Shown here: positions 49,811 through 60,110 of the stretch, one piece after another
Numbering within the stretch: position 1 is the stretch's first letter
Layout: every line of letters starts with the position of its first letter
Source of the DNA: Enterobacteriaceae bacterium B14
Lineage (GTDB): Bacteria; Pseudomonadota; Gammaproteobacteria; Enterobacterales; Enterobacteriaceae
Assembly (NCBI GenBank): GCA_000307305.1
Contig: DF158882.1
Coordinates: forward strand, 1,177,495 to 1,241,494
Length of the DNA: 64,000 nt
Direction of reading: 5' to 3'
Made by a program: the position numbers and the translations under genes
The notes under the pieces: model-generated
Databases searched by the model: none
The model's input: the letters and a program-made list of their open reading frames with translations, nothing else
What the model was told of the DNA's origin: nothing

Positions 49811-50182
49811 ATGCCCTTTCATCACGATGACGCCATTATTCGTATCAAAAACCTGCGCCTACGTACTTATATTGGTATCAAAGAGGAAGAAGTAAATAAT
49901 AAACAGGATATTGTTATCAATGCTGTGATCCATTACCCAGCAGAGAACGCACGCAATAGCAATAATATTGATGATGCTTTGAATTATCGCACTATTACCA
50001 AAAGCATTATTCAGTATGTAGAAAATGAACGTTTCGCCCTGTTAGAAAAATTAACTCAGGATGTACTCAATATCACATGCCAACATCCGTGGGTGACCTA
50101 TGCTGAAGTAGAGATCGATAAATTACATGCCCTACGCTATGCAGATTCCGTTTCAATGACACTGAGCTGCCGTAAGGAGTAA
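49811..50182 (+). CDS. folX: Dihydroneopterin triphosphate 2'-epimerase FolX
   Basis: FolX epimerises dihydroneopterin triphosphate to dihydromonapterin triphosphate, a step toward tetrahydromonapterin. The 123-residue protein is of the FolB/FolX tunnelling fold: [29 protein letters not shown], then [27 protein letters not shown] and [17 protein letters not shown]. This matches E. coli FolX rather than FolB. yfcH follows 15 bp downstream, likely one operon. Confidence 0.95.
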   Translation: MPFHHDDAIIRIKNLRLRTYIGIKEEEVNNKQDIVINAVIHYPAENARNSNNIDDALNYRTITKSIIQYVENERFALLEKLTQDVLNITCQHPWVTYAEVEIDKLHALRYADSVSMTLSCRKE

Positions 50183-50197
50183 AAGAGGAGAACGATC

Positions 50198-51097
50198 GTG
50201 CGCATACTTATCACTGGAGCAACAGGTCTTATCGGCCGTAGCCTAACACATCGGCTACTCTCGCTTTCTCACGAAATAACAATTCTGACACGCGATATTG
50301 AACGAGCAAAACAACACTTCAGTGAGCATGTTACTTACTGGTCTACGCTCGACGATAAATCGTCTCTGGATGGATTTGAGGCTGTTATCAACCTTGCGGG
50401 CGAACCTATCATCGGAAAACGCTGGACTGCCGATCAGAAAATTAAGCTATGTAATAGCCGCTGGCTTCTGACAGAACAGTTATCCTACTTGATTAAAGCC
50501 AGCAACATCCCTCCTGCAACGTTCATCTCTGGGTCTGCCATGGGGTATTACGGCGATCAAGGGCAATCCGTGGTAACGGAGGAAGAGGCGCCTCATAACG
50601 AGTTCACACACGAGCTTTGTGCCCGTTGGGAAGCCCTGGCTATGGCGGCAGAAAGTCCTCATACACGCGTTTGCCTCAGTCGTACCGGTATTGTTCTTTC
50701 TTCAGAGGGGGGAATAATGCAAAAAATATTGCCGATTTTTCGCTTAGGCCTGGGTGGTGCAATGGGAGATGGTAAGCAATATATTCCGTGGATACATCTG
50801 GATGATATGGTGAATGCGCTTTATTACTTACTGATGTCACCTGAGCTGAAGGGGCCTTTTAACATAGTATCCCCTTATCCAGCCACCAATGAGCATTTTA
50901 CTGCCACACTGGCTGATGTATTAGGCCGCCCAGCTTTTATGCACGTTCCCACATCCGCACTAAAACTCATACACGGAGAAGCCTCTGTGCTGCTCCTTGG
51001 TGGGCAGCGTGGCTTACCTCAAAACTTGGAGAGTGCCGGATTCGGCTTTCGCTATTTTGAGTTGAAAGAGGCTTTTGCCCAGATAGTAGAGAAATAG
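50198..51097 (+). CDS. yfcH: TIGR01777-type SDR family protein YfcH
   Basis: This 299-residue epimerase-family protein has the cofactor motif ITGATGLIGRSLTHRLL (4-20). It also has AVINLAGEPIIGKRWT, FISGSAMGYYGDQG (with the family's Tyr), a GGxMxKxLPxFRLGLGG-type segment (GGIMQKILPIFRLGLGGAMGDGKQYIPWIHLDD) and a DUF1731 C-terminus (RGLPQNLESAGFGFRY). E. coli YfcH has the same layout and no proven reaction. The short gap to folX suggests co-transcription; GAGGAGAACGATC precedes its GTG start. Confidence 0.92.
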   Translation: MRILITGATGLIGRSLTHRLLSLSHEITILTRDIERAKQHFSEHVTYWSTLDDKSSLDGFEAVINLAGEPIIGKRWTADQKIKLCNSRWLLTEQLSYLIKASNIPPATFISGSAMGYYGDQGQSVVTEEEAPHNEFTHELCARWEALAMAAESPHTRVCLSRTGIVLSSEGGIMQKILPIFRLGLGGAMGDGKQYIPWIHLDDMVNALYYLLMSPELKGPFNIVSPYPATNEHFTATLADVLGRPAFMHVPTSALKLIHGEASVLLLGGQRGLPQNLESAGFGFRYFELKEAFAQIVEK

Positions 51098-51165
51098 CGC
51101 TAAAACTTCACTTCCTGTCTTTTACCCCCCAACTACAACGTTAGCTGGGGGTTACATAAAAACCC

Positions 51166-51738
51166 TTACGATTGCCCTTGCCAACGTTGAAACAGATCTT
51201 TTGGCAATTCGATATCAAACTGGTCTAATACGCGATTAACCGTTTGGTCAATGACGTCACCAATGCTTTGAGGTCGATGATAAAATGCTGGCATTGGCGG
51301 CATAATCACAGCCCCCATCTCTGCCGCCTGTGTCATTAATTTTAAGTGACCCAGATGCAACGGCGTTTCTCTGACACAGAGTACCAGTGTTCTACGTTCT
51401 TTTAAGATAACGTCTGCCGCTCTGGTCAGTAGGTCATCGGTATAGCTGTTCGCAATTCCAGACAATGTTTTCATCGAGCAAGGCAAAATAACCATACCGG
51501 TTGAGCGAAATGAGCCTGACGAAATAGAGGCCGCGATATCACGAATATCATGATTCACATCAGCCAACGCTGTCACCTCACGCAATTTGAAATCTGTCTC
51601 TAGCGCGAGAGTCTGGCGTGCCGCTTGGCTAATAATGAGATGAGTTTCAATTTCTGGCAGATCCTTCAATACCTGCAACAGCCGGACACCATAAACGGCC
51701 CCGCTCGCACCTGAGATTCCAACGATTAGCCGTTTCAT
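51166..51738 (-). CDS. ubiX: Flavin prenyltransferase UbiX
   Basis: UbiX makes prenylated FMN, the cofactor of the decarboxylase UbiD in ubiquinone synthesis. The 190-residue flavoprotein has IVGISGASGAVYGVRLLQVL (4-23), a SISSGSFRSTGMVILPCSMKTLSGIANSY core with the conserved Ser, Cys and Met segment, and RRTLVLCVRETPLHLGHL. It has the usual length and lies just downstream of purF, as in E. coli, but behind a hairpin terminator. Confidence 0.95.
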   Translation of the reverse strand: MKRLIVGISGASGAVYGVRLLQVLKDLPEIETHLIISQAARQTLALETDFKLREVTALADVNHDIRDIAASISSGSFRSTGMVILPCSMKTLSGIANSYTDDLLTRAADVILKERRTLVLCVRETPLHLGHLKLMTQAAEMGAVIMPPMPAFYHRPQSIGDVIDQTVNRVLDQFDIELPKDLFQRWQGQS

Positions 51739-51795
51739 AGTTATTCTCTCTGCTTCTTTTTCTTAGCTTATTGTCGATATAAATAGCATAAATAC

Positions 51796-51827
51796 AAAAC
51801 GGTGCGAAGTCGCCCTCACACCGTTTT
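51796..51827 (-). terminator. Terminator between purF and ubiX
   Basis: A 9-bp stem (AAAACGGTG / CACCGTTTT) with a loop of about 14 bases lies 32 bp past the purF stop. The stem ends in T runs on both strands. Confidence 0.75.
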
Positions 51828-51858
51828 ATCTTTATCACGTCAGTTAAACCTAACGGAA

Positions 51859-53376
51859 TTAACCTTCGTTATGCATTTCCAGATTCTCGGCTTCTCTTTG
51901 TCCACGTAACGCCTTGGCGTCATCGCCTCTCAGAGACTCGAGATAATCCAGATAGGCCTGATCAACGTCTTTGGTGACATACACGCCATTGAATACAGAG
52001 CACTCAAACTGCTGAATATCTAAGTTATCTTCGCGTACCGCTTCAATCAGATCATCGAGGTTTTGGAAAATAAGTGCATCAGCACCAATAATTTTCGCTA
52101 TCTCATCTACTTCACGACCGTGAGCAATCAGCTCATTGGCACTCGGCATATCGATGCCATAAACATTCGGAAAGCGGATCTCTGGCGCAGCAGAAGCCAG
52201 ATAGACTTTATTCGCTCCAGCTTCCCGTGCCATTTCCACGATCTGCTCGGAAGTCGTGCCGCGTACAATAGAGTCATCCACCAGCAATACATTCTTACCA
52301 CGGAACTCTGCACGATTAGCATTCAGTTTACGCCGTACCGACTGACGACGAGCCTGTTGTCCCGGCATAATAAACGTACGACCAACGTAGCGGTTTTTAA
52401 CGAATCCCTGACGATAAGGTTTATCTAAGATCCTCGCGATCTCCAGAGCGATATCGCAAGATGTCTCAGGGATAGGGATAACCACATCAATATCCAACTC
52501 TTCCCACTCTCGAGCGATTTTTTCACCCAACTTTTTACCCATGCGAACCCGAGCACTATAAACGGAGATTTTATCGATAAACGCATCTGGGCGAGCAAAG
52601 TAAACGTATTCGAACAAGCAAGGGTGGCATTTTGGATCTTCAGCACACTGCCGAGTGAAAAGCTGACCATCAACGGTAATATAAACCGCCTCACCAGGGG
52701 CAACATCGCGCAAAAACTCAAAGCCTAGTGTATCGAGAGCCACACTTTCTGAAGCCACAATGTACTCAATACGTCCATCTGTCAGTACCCTACGGCCAAG
52801 CACCAGCGGGCGGATACCGTTTGGATCACGAAATGCCACCATGCCATGCCCGATAATCATCGAAACACAGGCATAGGCACCGCGGATCTGGCGGTGTGTC
52901 GCTGCAACTGCGGCAAAGATATTTTCGGTGGTTAAAGGTGAGTTCTCAAAATGATCTAGCTCGCTGGCAAATACATTGAGCAGAACTTCAGAGTCAGACG
53001 TCGTATTCACATGACGGCGCATGGTATTAAACAATCTTTCACGCAGCTCGTGCGCGTTAGTCAAATTACCATTGTGTGCCAACGTGATACCAAATGGCGA
53101 GTTAACATAAAAAGGCTGGGCTTCAGAGGCACTGGAGCTACCCGCAGTCGGATAACGAACATGGCCTAAACCCATGTTTCCCTGCAATCTTTGCATATGC
53201 CTTGCTTCAAATACATCCTTCACTAGGCCATTGGCCTTACGCAAACGGAAACCATTGTTTGCATCTATAGTGACAATGCCTGCGGCATCCTGTCCACGGT
53301 GCTGTAACACCGTTAGTGCATCGTAAATCGACTGGTTAACCGGTGTAAAACCGGCGATACCGACAATACCGCACAT
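51859..53376 (-). CDS. purF: Amidophosphoribosyltransferase PurF
   Basis: PurF catalyses the first committed step of purine synthesis: PRPP and glutamine give 5-phosphoribosylamine. The 505-residue protein starts [10 protein letters not shown], so Cys2 becomes the nucleophile after Met removal. The glutaminase part runs to about 235, with [12 protein letters not shown] and AHNGNLTNA. The PRTase part includes [17 protein letters not shown], the long PRPP loop [17 protein letters not shown] (about 360) and [16 protein letters not shown]. It lies 75 bp after cvpA and is probably controlled by the PurR site ahead of cvpA. Confidence 0.97.
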   Translation of the reverse strand: MCGIVGIAGFTPVNQSIYDALTVLQHRGQDAAGIVTIDANNGFRLRKANGLVKDVFEARHMQRLQGNMGLGHVRYPTAGSSSASEAQPFYVNSPFGITLAHNGNLTNAHELRERLFNTMRRHVNTTSDSEVLLNVFASELDHFENSPLTTENIFAAVAATHRQIRGAYACVSMIIGHGMVAFRDPNGIRPLVLGRRVLTDGRIEYIVASESVALDTLGFEFLRDVAPGEAVYITVDGQLFTRQCAEDPKCHPCLFEYVYFARPDAFIDKISVYSARVRMGKKLGEKIAREWEELDIDVVIPIPETSCDIALEIARILDKPYRQGFVKNRYVGRTFIMPGQQARRQSVRRKLNANRAEFRGKNVLLVDDSIVRGTTSEQIVEMAREAGANKVYLASAAPEIRFPNVYGIDMPSANELIAHGREVDEIAKIIGADALIFQNLDDLIEAVREDNLDIQQFECSVFNGVYVTKDVDQAYLDYLESLRGDDAKALRGQREAENLEMHNEG

Positions 53377-53451
53377 GTGCTCTTTTCCTCATCAGTATTA
53401 CCGAGCTGTGCAGTGTTCTCTCTATAGCAACAAAATGAGCTATCGAAGGAA

Positions 53452-53931
53452 CTACAGCAGGCTCGACGTGTTCTTCAGGTAGTCGAAAAACCACCCGATG
53501 ATATAACGAAACTGCGGGATCAGTTGGGACTGCTTCCACTCATCACTCTGCGACATCGCAGTGAAAGTGTCTAAGAAGAACAAAATAGCCGAAACGATCA
53601 ATACACCACGTAAAGCACCGAAACAGATCCCCAGAACACGGTCGGTTCCAGAAAGCCCGGTACGGCTGACTAAGGTGCCTATCACATAGTTAACAATGGC
53701 ACCAACCAGCAACGTGGCGATAAACAGTACGCCTATCGAGACCCCATTGCGCACAAACTGATCCTGAAAGCGCGTAAAGTAGACGGCGAGATAAGGATAA
53801 AACTGGCTGGCAACAAAGAAAGCACATCCCCATGTTACGAGTGATAATGCTTCCCGTACAAATCCGCGGATCAAGCTGACAAGAGCAGAAAACGCGATGA
53901 TGCCGAGAATGACGTAATCAATCCAAACCAT
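53452..53931 (-). CDS. cvpA: Colicin V production / membrane protein CvpA
   Basis: This 159-residue inner-membrane protein has four predicted helices (about 2-22, 27-48, 64-85, 100-122) and a short cytoplasmic tail. Recognisable parts are WIDYVILGIIAFSALVSLIRGFVREALSL and GTLVSRTGLSGTDRVLGICFGALRG. In E. coli it was named for an effect on plasmid ColV production and is linked to bile-salt and envelope tolerance; its molecular role is not settled. It heads the cvpA-purF unit and has a PurR operator upstream. Confidence 0.95.
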   Translation of the reverse strand: MVWIDYVILGIIAFSALVSLIRGFVREALSLVTWGCAFFVASQFYPYLAVYFTRFQDQFVRNGVSIGVLFIATLLVGAIVNYVIGTLVSRTGLSGTDRVLGICFGALRGVLIVSAILFFLDTFTAMSQSDEWKQSQLIPQFRYIIGWFFDYLKNTSSLL

Positions 53932-53988
53932 AAATAATTCCCAAAATGAACTGCGCCGTCGTCCATTTGCGGCGCATTCTAACAGAAA

Positions 53989-54004
53989 AAGAAAACGTTT
54001 GCGT
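53989..54004 (-). promoter_or_regulatory. PurR operator upstream of cvpA-purF
   Basis: The minus strand reads ACGCAAACGTTTTCTT, a full match to the PurR consensus ANGCAANCGNTTNCNT. It lies about 58 bp upstream of the cvpA start, as in E. coli. Repression of cvpA-purF by PurR with hypoxanthine or guanine is expected. Confidence 0.9.
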
Positions 54005-54125
54005 AGCTGATTTACTGTGACCTAACAAAATAGTATTCAGAATAAAAAACGTCCGATTCTCCCTATGTACGAATAGACCTTAAGAGGCAGAAGCAAGCCT
54101 CCACCCTTAATGTTTTATAATAAAA

Positions 54126-54911
54126 TCAACGAGTTTCGTAACTTTTCACTTGCCCACCTAAGCCACTCAATCGTTGCAACTCAGACAGTTGAGATTGAAG
54201 TTTCTGCTTGGAAGCATCAGGCCCAACATAAATTCGTGTCAGCGTTCCTGTCGTCGGTTTAGAAGGAACTGTATACACCCGATAACCAGAGAGACGCAGC
54301 GTTGCAACAATCTCATCCACCTTGTTGGCATTTTTCAATGCACCAAGTTGAACGACATAAGACTGCCCTTCCGGTGCCTTTTCCTCTTTTGTTACTACAG
54401 GTTTCGACACTGTCGGTTTTTGTTCCACCGGCTTCTGTTCTACCGGTTTCTTCTCAACAGGTTTCTTCTCCGCTGGCTTTGAAACAATCGGCTTAGGCTC
54501 CACTGGCTTCACCTCAACAGGCTTTGCCGCTTGTGGCCTCTCAATAACCGGTGGCTTAGGCACAACAGGCGTTACTTCCACTGGTTTAACGGATGCAGGC
54601 TGTGTTGTTGCCCCTTCACGATTGGCGATGAGAGGAGGCGTCTCAGGCTGTGGAGACGTATCTGCCACAGTCGGGCTCTCGGTAGTATCCGGCCCTTCCG
54701 CATCGTCAACAATCGGTGGTGTCAGCGGTTGGCTGACAGGAGGCAAAGCATCAATATCCTGCTCATCCCCAGCCTTAGGCACTAAAGGGATAGAGGCAAA
54801 CTGTTCTTCATAGTGTTTTTTGTTACCGTCTAACAAACCGGGAAGCAAAATAACGCCTAGTGCAATCAGAATGCACGAGCCAACCAGACGGTTTTGAAAC
54901 TTACTGGCCAC
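54126..54911 (-). CDS. dedD: Cell division protein DedD (SPOR domain)
   Basis: This 261-residue bitopic protein has a short cytoplasmic start, one helix (about 10-27, LVGSCILIALGVILLPGLL) and a very long Pro/Lys/Glu/Val-rich linker (about 60-185) with near-repeats of VEKKPVEQKPVE. A C-terminal SPOR domain (about 190-258, SYVVQLGALKNANKVDEIVATL, then YRVYTVPS) binds denuded glycans at the septum. It stimulates septal peptidoglycan synthesis in E. coli. Its first 11 bases overlap the end of folC. The low-complexity linker is typical of the family, but its repeats are prone to length change. Confidence 0.95.
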   Translation of the reverse strand: MASKFQNRLVGSCILIALGVILLPGLLDGNKKHYEEQFASIPLVPKAGDEQDIDALPPVSQPLTPPIVDDAEGPDTTESPTVADTSPQPETPPLIANREGATTQPASVKPVEVTPVVPKPPVIERPQAAKPVEVKPVEPKPIVSKPAEKKPVEKKPVEQKPVEQKPTVSKPVVTKEEKAPEGQSYVVQLGALKNANKVDEIVATLRLSGYRVYTVPSKPTTGTLTRIYVGPDASKQKLQSQLSELQRLSGLGGQVKSYETR

Positions 54912-56172
54912 TTAGCCTCCCCGACTCTAATGCGGTCATCACGTGAGCAACAGTATGGAAAGAGCCGCAGACAATAACGGTATCGTGTTCACCCGCATCA
55001 CTCATTGCCTGTCGCCATGCGGTTTCAACATTGTCGAAAACATGAGACTCATCTAGTTGCTCGGCTAATTGTTCCGCTGTCGCCCCTCGAGGCCCTTCTA
55101 GCGGTGCGCAGTACCAGAGATCAACTTGAGGTTTCAGATGAGCCAAGGTACCTGCGATATCTTTATCTGACAACATCCCCACCACAGCACGAACCTTGCC
55201 GCCTCGCGCGGGTAACGCTGCCAGACGACTAGCAAGATAAGCGGCTGCATGAGGGTTATGTGCAACATCAAGAATAAGTAATGGCGCTTCACTGACGATT
55301 TGAAAACGCCCTGGCAATGTCGCCTGACGCAATCCTTCAGATATGGCATCATCACTTATCGCCAGCGCCGAATAGCGTAATGCGGCTAATGCCGTGGCCG
55401 CATTTTGTAGTGGAATATGAGGTAACGGTAAATCACCCCATGCTAGATCGCCATCCCACCACGACCAGCTTGTTTCATTAGCCTGATATCGCCATGCGAC
55501 ACCCTGCCGATAGAGCTTAGCACCCAGTACACTTGCAACATCAGAAATGGAATCAGGCATATCAGGCTCGCCGACAACGGCAGGTGTTCTAGAGCGGAAA
55601 ATTCCCGCTTTTTCACGCCCAATACTTTCACGATCGAAACCCAACCAGTCGGTATGGTCCAGCGCAATACTGGTAATCACAGCAACGCTAGGATCAACAA
55701 TGTTTGTCGCATCCAAACGACCGCCTAGTCCTACTTCGAGGATAACGACATCAAGTTTGGACTGCTGGAACAACTGTAAGGCAGAGAGCGTACTGAACTC
55801 AAAATAGGTCAGCGATACCCCCCCTCTTCCCGCTTCGATAGACGCGAAAGAGTGGCAGTGTTGAGTTTCTGATAACTCTTCTCCCTGCACACGAACCCGT
55901 TCTGTATAGCGAATCAGATGAGGTGAGCTGTAAACACCCACGCGATATCCTGCGGCCATCAAAATTGCTTCTAATGTGCGGCAGGTTGTTCCTTTGCCGT
56001 TGGTTCCGGCAACAGTAAAAACAACAGGGGCAGGTTTCAGCAAATCCATAGACTCAGCTACGCGCTTTACACGCTCAAGGCCAAGATCGATTGCCGAAGT
56101 ATGAATCTGTTCCAGATAGCAAAGCCACGCGGCTAGAGGCGACGTGGCTTTAGGTGTTTGAGTCTTTTGCAT
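54901..56172 (-). CDS. folC: Bifunctional dihydrofolate/folylpolyglutamate synthase FolC
   Basis: FolC adds L-glutamate to dihydropteroate and then to tetrahydrofolate. The 423-residue Mur-ligase-family protein has VFTVAGTNGKGTTCRTLEAIL (P-loop, about 52-72) and SPHLIRYTERVRVQG. It also has VILEVGLGGRLDATNIVDP with the metal site and LDHTDWLGFDRESIGREKAGIFR with the carbamylated-Lys region. The Mur C-domain follows (LDVAHNPHAAAYLASRL). The stop overlaps dedD's start and accD lies 75 bp upstream, the conserved accD-folC-dedD order. Confidence 0.95.
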   Translation of the reverse strand: MQKTQTPKATSPLAAWLCYLEQIHTSAIDLGLERVKRVAESMDLLKPAPVVFTVAGTNGKGTTCRTLEAILMAAGYRVGVYSSPHLIRYTERVRVQGEELSETQHCHSFASIEAGRGGVSLTYFEFSTLSALQLFQQSKLDVVILEVGLGGRLDATNIVDPSVAVITSIALDHTDWLGFDRESIGREKAGIFRSRTPAVVGEPDMPDSISDVASVLGAKLYRQGVAWRYQANETSWSWWDGDLAWGDLPLPHIPLQNAATALAALRYSALAISDDAISEGLRQATLPGRFQIVSEAPLLILDVAHNPHAAAYLASRLAALPARGGKVRAVVGMLSDKDIAGTLAHLKPQVDLWYCAPLEGPRGATAEQLAEQLDESHVFDNVETAWRQAMSDAGEHDTVIVCGSFHTVAHVMTALESGRLSGQ

Positions 56173-56247
56173 GAGCCCCGTTCACTTACGGTTCATTGAT
56201 GATTTTTCGGTGCCCCTCACGTTATCTCGGTAAGAGGCACGTCTCCG

Positions 56248-57174
56248 TTAAGCTTCCCCTTCAGCCTGAGCTGTATCTTCTGGGTCAGCGACTATTTCAG
56301 GCTCAGGAGCCAAAATTTGCGGTTCTGGCTGATTCATAAATTTAGCAACCAGACAGGCCACACGGTGGCGCATTTCTGGGCGGCGAACAATCATATCAAT
56401 TGCGCCTTTTTCAATTAAAAACTCACTACGTTGGAATCCCGGCGGTAACTTCTCACGAACAGTCTGTTCGATAACACGAGGGCCAGCAAAGCCGATCAAC
56501 GCTTTCGGTTCTGCGATATTGATATCACCCAACATCGCTAAACTCGCAGAAACACCACCCATCGTTGGATCGGTCAGTATTGAGATATAAGGCAGGCCGC
56601 GCTCTTGCATTTTTGCCAATGCCGCACTGGTTTTCGCCATTTGCATCAGAGACATCAATGCCTCTTGCATACGTGCTCCGCCACTAGCAGAGAAACAAAC
56701 GAGAGGACAGTTATCCTCCAGAGCCTGCTCTACGGCACGAACAAAGCGTGCACCAACAACCGATGCCATTGAACCGCCCATAAAGGCGAATTCAAAAGAG
56801 GCAATAACAATCGGCATACCCTCGAGGGTACCTTTCATAACGATAAGCGCATCTTTTTCGCCGGTCGATTTCTGGGCGGCAACAAGACGGTCTTTATATT
56901 TTTTGGAGTCTTTAAACTTAAGCGCGTCTTTCGGTTCTAACTCGCTGCCTAACTCCACTTCACTGTCTTCATCCAGCATCATATGCAAACGCATACGCGC
57001 TGATATACGCATATGGTGATCGCACTTCGGACATACTTCGAAGTTACGCTCTAACTCAGCACGATATAATACTTGCCCACAGCTATCGCATTTGGTCCAG
57101 ATACCTTCAGGGATACTTGCCTTATGGGTCTGGGTGATATTGCTTTTATTAAGAATTCGTTCAATCCAGCTCAT
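56248..57174 (-). CDS. accD: Acetyl-CoA carboxylase carboxyltransferase subunit beta AccD
   Basis: AccD with AccA transfers the carboxyl group from biotin to acetyl-CoA, forming malonyl-CoA for fatty acid synthesis. The 308-residue protein has a zinc ribbon [13 protein letters not shown]...[11 protein letters not shown] (C-X2-C, about 29-55). The carboxyltransferase fold follows, with [38 protein letters not shown] and [21 protein letters not shown]. The C-terminus ([13 protein letters not shown]...) is acidic and variable. The long zinc-ribbon segment also lets E. coli AccD bind its own mRNA. Confidence 0.96.
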   Translation of the reverse strand: MSWIERILNKSNITQTHKASIPEGIWTKCDSCGQVLYRAELERNFEVCPKCDHHMRISARMRLHMMLDEDSEVELGSELEPKDALKFKDSKKYKDRLVAAQKSTGEKDALIVMKGTLEGMPIVIASFEFAFMGGSMASVVGARFVRAVEQALEDNCPLVCFSASGGARMQEALMSLMQMAKTSAALAKMQERGLPYISILTDPTMGGVSASLAMLGDINIAEPKALIGFAGPRVIEQTVREKLPPGFQRSEFLIEKGAIDMIVRRPEMRHRVACLVAKFMNQPEPQILAPEPEIVADPEDTAQAEGEA

Positions 57175-57423
57175 TGATGACCTTTCTGTCTGCCCCGGCT
57201 TAATGCCAAGTTTCTGTTCCGAGTATGTCGTCCCTGAAAGATAACGTTTCCTTTATCTTTGTAAAAGAGAACCTACCACCTAATAACCCTAAAGCAAGGA
57301 GTAGATCTTTTGGAACAGACCGTAGTGCTGCCATTAAACCATATCGTTTAGACGCTGTGGATCAAAAACTACATTATCCCCACGACACAACATCCGATTT
57401 GATTAAATATCAGCCTCAATTCT

Positions 57424-58083
57424 CTATTTTAACGCATTCTTCTCTGCGCGTTTATGGCGCCAGACCTCAATCACGCCAGGCAGAATAGACACCACGATAA
57501 TAGCGACAATCAATAATTTTAGATTGTCCTGAACAAAAGGCATATTCCCGAAAAAATAGCCTGCATAAGTAAAGGATAGTACCCAAGCCAGCGCACCAAT
57601 CACGTTAAACGCAGCAAAATGACGATAGCTCATATGTCCCATTCCTGCTACGAAAGGGGCAAAAGTCCTTACGATAGGAACAAAACGCGCCAAAATAATG
57701 GTTTTACCACCATGTTTTTCATAAAAAGCATGGGTTTTATCCAGATAACTGCGCCGAAAAATTTTCGAATCAGGGTTACTGAACAGCTTATTGCCAAACA
57801 ATTTCCCAATGGTGTAGTTAACCGCATCACCCAAAATTGCCGCTGTAACCATCAATAAAACCATCGTATGAACATCAAGATCGTTGGTTGGCAGTGCAGC
57901 TAAGGCTCCGGCAACAAACAGTAATGAATCACCCGGTAAGAAAGGCGTTACAACGAGCCCCGTTTCACAAAATAGAATCAAGAAAAGGATCGCGTAAATC
58001 CACAGCCCGTAGTTGGCGACCATCTCAACCAAATGTTTATCAATGTGCAGAATAAAATCTATCAGGAAATAAATGTAATCCAT
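57424..58083 (-). CDS. dedA: DedA-family membrane protein DedA
   Basis: This 219-residue SNARE-associated/DedA-family inner-membrane protein has about 5 hydrophobic segments. Motifs include [26 protein letters not shown] (about 40-65, with the acidic and reentrant-loop residues) and [13 protein letters not shown]. It also has [30 protein letters not shown] (about 134-163), which carries conserved Arg residues. Members of the family support polyprenyl-phosphate or phospholipid recycling and envelope energetics. It lies between accD and truA, as in E. coli. Confidence 0.93.
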   Translation of the reverse strand: MDYIYFLIDFILHIDKHLVEMVANYGLWIYAILFLILFCETGLVVTPFLPGDSLLFVAGALAALPTNDLDVHTMVLLMVTAAILGDAVNYTIGKLFGNKLFSNPDSKIFRRSYLDKTHAFYEKHGGKTIILARFVPIVRTFAPFVAGMGHMSYRHFAAFNVIGALAWVLSFTYAGYFFGNMPFVQDNLKLLIVAIIVVSILPGVIEVWRHKRAEKNALK

Positions 58084-58168
58084 GGGTCTCTTTTATCCGG
58101 GATAAGGCGATAACGCCGGGTTTAAAATAACAATGCTGGCTGTGGTAAAAACAAATAACCACAGACAA

Positions 58169-58999
58169 TTAATCCTCTAAAAATAGCGGCCCTAATGGGA
58201 TGACCGGTAAGCCAAAATGCTCAGGATAATCTACATCAACCAGATAGAGCCCCTCTGCTTTCGCTGTCGCCGCTGCCAATGTTCTATCTTTCGCTGCCAG
58301 TAACTCTGCCATCCAGTTTTCCGGCTGATTGCCGCAGCCAATTTCCAGCAGGCTACCCACAATATTGCGTACCATATGATGAACGAACGCATTCGCTTTA
58401 ATATCGACGACAACATAGCTACCTTTGCGCGTCACTTTAATATGGCTTACGTTGCGCATTGGGGTTGAAGACTGGCAAGACATCGCTCGAAATGAAGTGA
58501 AATCGTTTTCACCTAACAGGCTTTGTGCCGCGCGGTGCATCCGAGACTCATCTAACGGCTGGTGATAATGCGTGACGCCATAGTGCAAGATAGCCGGACG
58601 ATAACGGTGGTTGTAGATAACATAACGGTAGCGGCGAGCCGTGGCACTGAAACGGGCATGAAACTCGTCATCGACCCGTTTTACCCAGCGAACTGCAATA
58701 TCACTTGGTAGATTGCCATTTACACCCATTGTCCATGCTACATCTTTACGGTCAGCATGAGTTTCAAAATGCACGATCTGCCCTGTTGCATGCACCCCAG
58801 AGTCAGTGCGGCCCGCACACTGGACCGCGATAGGCTCATTTGCCACTTGGCTCAATGCCTTTTCAAGCCGCTCTTGCACACTGGCAACTTCATGCTGCCT
58901 CTGCCAGCCATAATAGTTATGACCGTCATATTCGATCCCCAACGCAAACTTGATTCGGGGAGCAGCCTGTTCTTGCATGATTAATTCACTCTCAGACAT
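58169..58999 (-). CDS. truA: tRNA pseudouridine38-40 synthase TruA
   Basis: TruA makes pseudouridine at positions 38, 39 and 40 of tRNA anticodon arms. The 276-residue protein has [18 protein letters not shown] (about 18-35) and the catalytic Asp in [21 protein letters not shown] (about 60). [18 protein letters not shown] and [18 protein letters not shown] are also present. Its ATG overlaps the usg stop by one base (TGATG), so the two are translationally coupled. Length and motifs fit an active enzyme. Confidence 0.96.
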   Translation of the reverse strand: MSESELIMQEQAAPRIKFALGIEYDGHNYYGWQRQHEVASVQERLEKALSQVANEPIAVQCAGRTDSGVHATGQIVHFETHADRKDVAWTMGVNGNLPSDIAVRWVKRVDDEFHARFSATARRYRYVIYNHRYRPAILHYGVTHYHQPLDESRMHRAAQSLLGENDFTSFRAMSCQSSTPMRNVSHIKVTRKGSYVVVDIKANAFVHHMVRNIVGSLLEIGCGNQPENWMAELLAAKDRTLAAATAKAEGLYLVDVDYPEHFGLPVIPLGPLFLED

Positions 59000-60009
59000 C
59001 AGTAAAGATACTCTTGTAACAGACGTTCTGCCGTTTCGATCGCCATCAGCGCCCCACCGAACTGAACGTTATCGGCAACAGACCAAAACTGGAGGCTCTC
59101 TGGAATGCCGTAGTCATTACGCAAACAACCAATGCTCAGATGAGGATTACCAGACGCATCTTCGACCTGAGTTGGATAGTTGCCCTCATCACTGAGTTGG
59201 ATATCCTCTACGCTTTCCAAGATACGTTGTGCTTCATCGGCAGAAACAGGGCGCAATGACTCCATATGCACAACCTGTGCGTGACCATAGAATACAGGGG
59301 ATTGGATGCAAGAAACGGATATCGGCAAACCGTCGTCTTGAAGAACTTTGCGCACTTCATCCACCAAACGGCTCTCTTCACGCACACTGCCTGACTCGTC
59401 TTGCAACAGAGGTAAGAGGTTAAAAGCGAGCTGCTTAGAGAAGAAACCCGGCTCAATAGGCAAACCATTCAGCAAGCGGGCACTCTGCCCTGCCAGCTCA
59501 TCTACCACCGCTTTACCGTGTGCAGAAGCAGAAATCAGGCTGGTGACGTGCAAACGAGATAATCCCGCCTCTTCCGTCAGCGGCTTAATCGCCGTTAGCA
59601 GTTGGCTCGTCAGGCTGTCAGCGACGGCAATAATATTGCGATTGCGGTAATCCGCTAACGCGTGTGGATTGACGCTAGGGACAATCAGCGGAATATCTGG
59701 TTCCATAGAGAAAATGCCACTGCTGTCGATGACCAGACACCCTGCATTGCCTGCGTCTTCAGCATAACGTGCAGAAGCATCGCTACCTGCAACAAAGAAA
59801 GCAAGTTGGGCCTGAGACCAATCAAACTCTTCAGCATTTGTGACGATAAGAGATTGCCCATTGAAGCGTACCGTTTCACCCGCACTACGCTCACTGGCTA
59901 ACGGATAAAGCTCGCCAACGGGGAAATTACGTTCCTGTAATAGTTCCAGTAATGCGCTTCCTACTGCGCCCGTAGCGCCAAGCACAGCAATTTGCCAGCC
60001 GTCAGACAT
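58999..60009 (-). CDS. usg: USG-1 protein, aspartate-semialdehyde dehydrogenase-like
   Basis: This 336-residue paralogue of Asd has the Rossmann start [66 protein letters not shown] and the PVFYGHAQ segment. In Asd the nucleophile sits in a PNC motif; here the equivalent reads ADSLTSQ, so the catalytic Cys is absent, as in E. coli Usg. Function is unknown. The ATG at 60009 (MSDGW) has GGAGAA upstream and matches the E. coli N-terminus; an upstream in-frame start is rejected. It is co-transcribed with truA and probably pdxB. Confidence 0.93.
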   Translation of the reverse strand: MSDGWQIAVLGATGAVGSALLELLQERNFPVGELYPLASERSAGETVRFNGQSLIVTNAEEFDWSQAQLAFFVAGSDASARYAEDAGNAGCLVIDSSGIFSMEPDIPLIVPSVNPHALADYRNRNIIAVADSLTSQLLTAIKPLTEEAGLSRLHVTSLISASAHGKAVVDELAGQSARLLNGLPIEPGFFSKQLAFNLLPLLQDESGSVREESRLVDEVRKVLQDDGLPISVSCIQSPVFYGHAQVVHMESLRPVSADEAQRILESVEDIQLSDEGNYPTQVEDASGNPHLSIGCLRNDYGIPESLQFWSVADNVQFGGALMAIETAERLLQEYLY

Positions 60010-60110
60010 GATGGTGTTCTCCAAAATAAAAACGCTGTTCAACCAGATTGGCAGGACAGAAATAAACTCAAGGGAGGTGAATACTGTGAATCACCTCGTT
60101 ATTCATCCCG

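Noticed and set aside
54126-54911. VEKKPVEQKPVE-type repeats in dedD considered as a novel repeat protein
   Set aside because: Low-complexity linkers between the membrane helix and SPOR domain are normal in DedD.
57225-57488. 87-codon plus-strand frame between accD and dedA
   Set aside because: It overlaps the end of dedA on the other strand, has no ribosome site and no recognisable motif.
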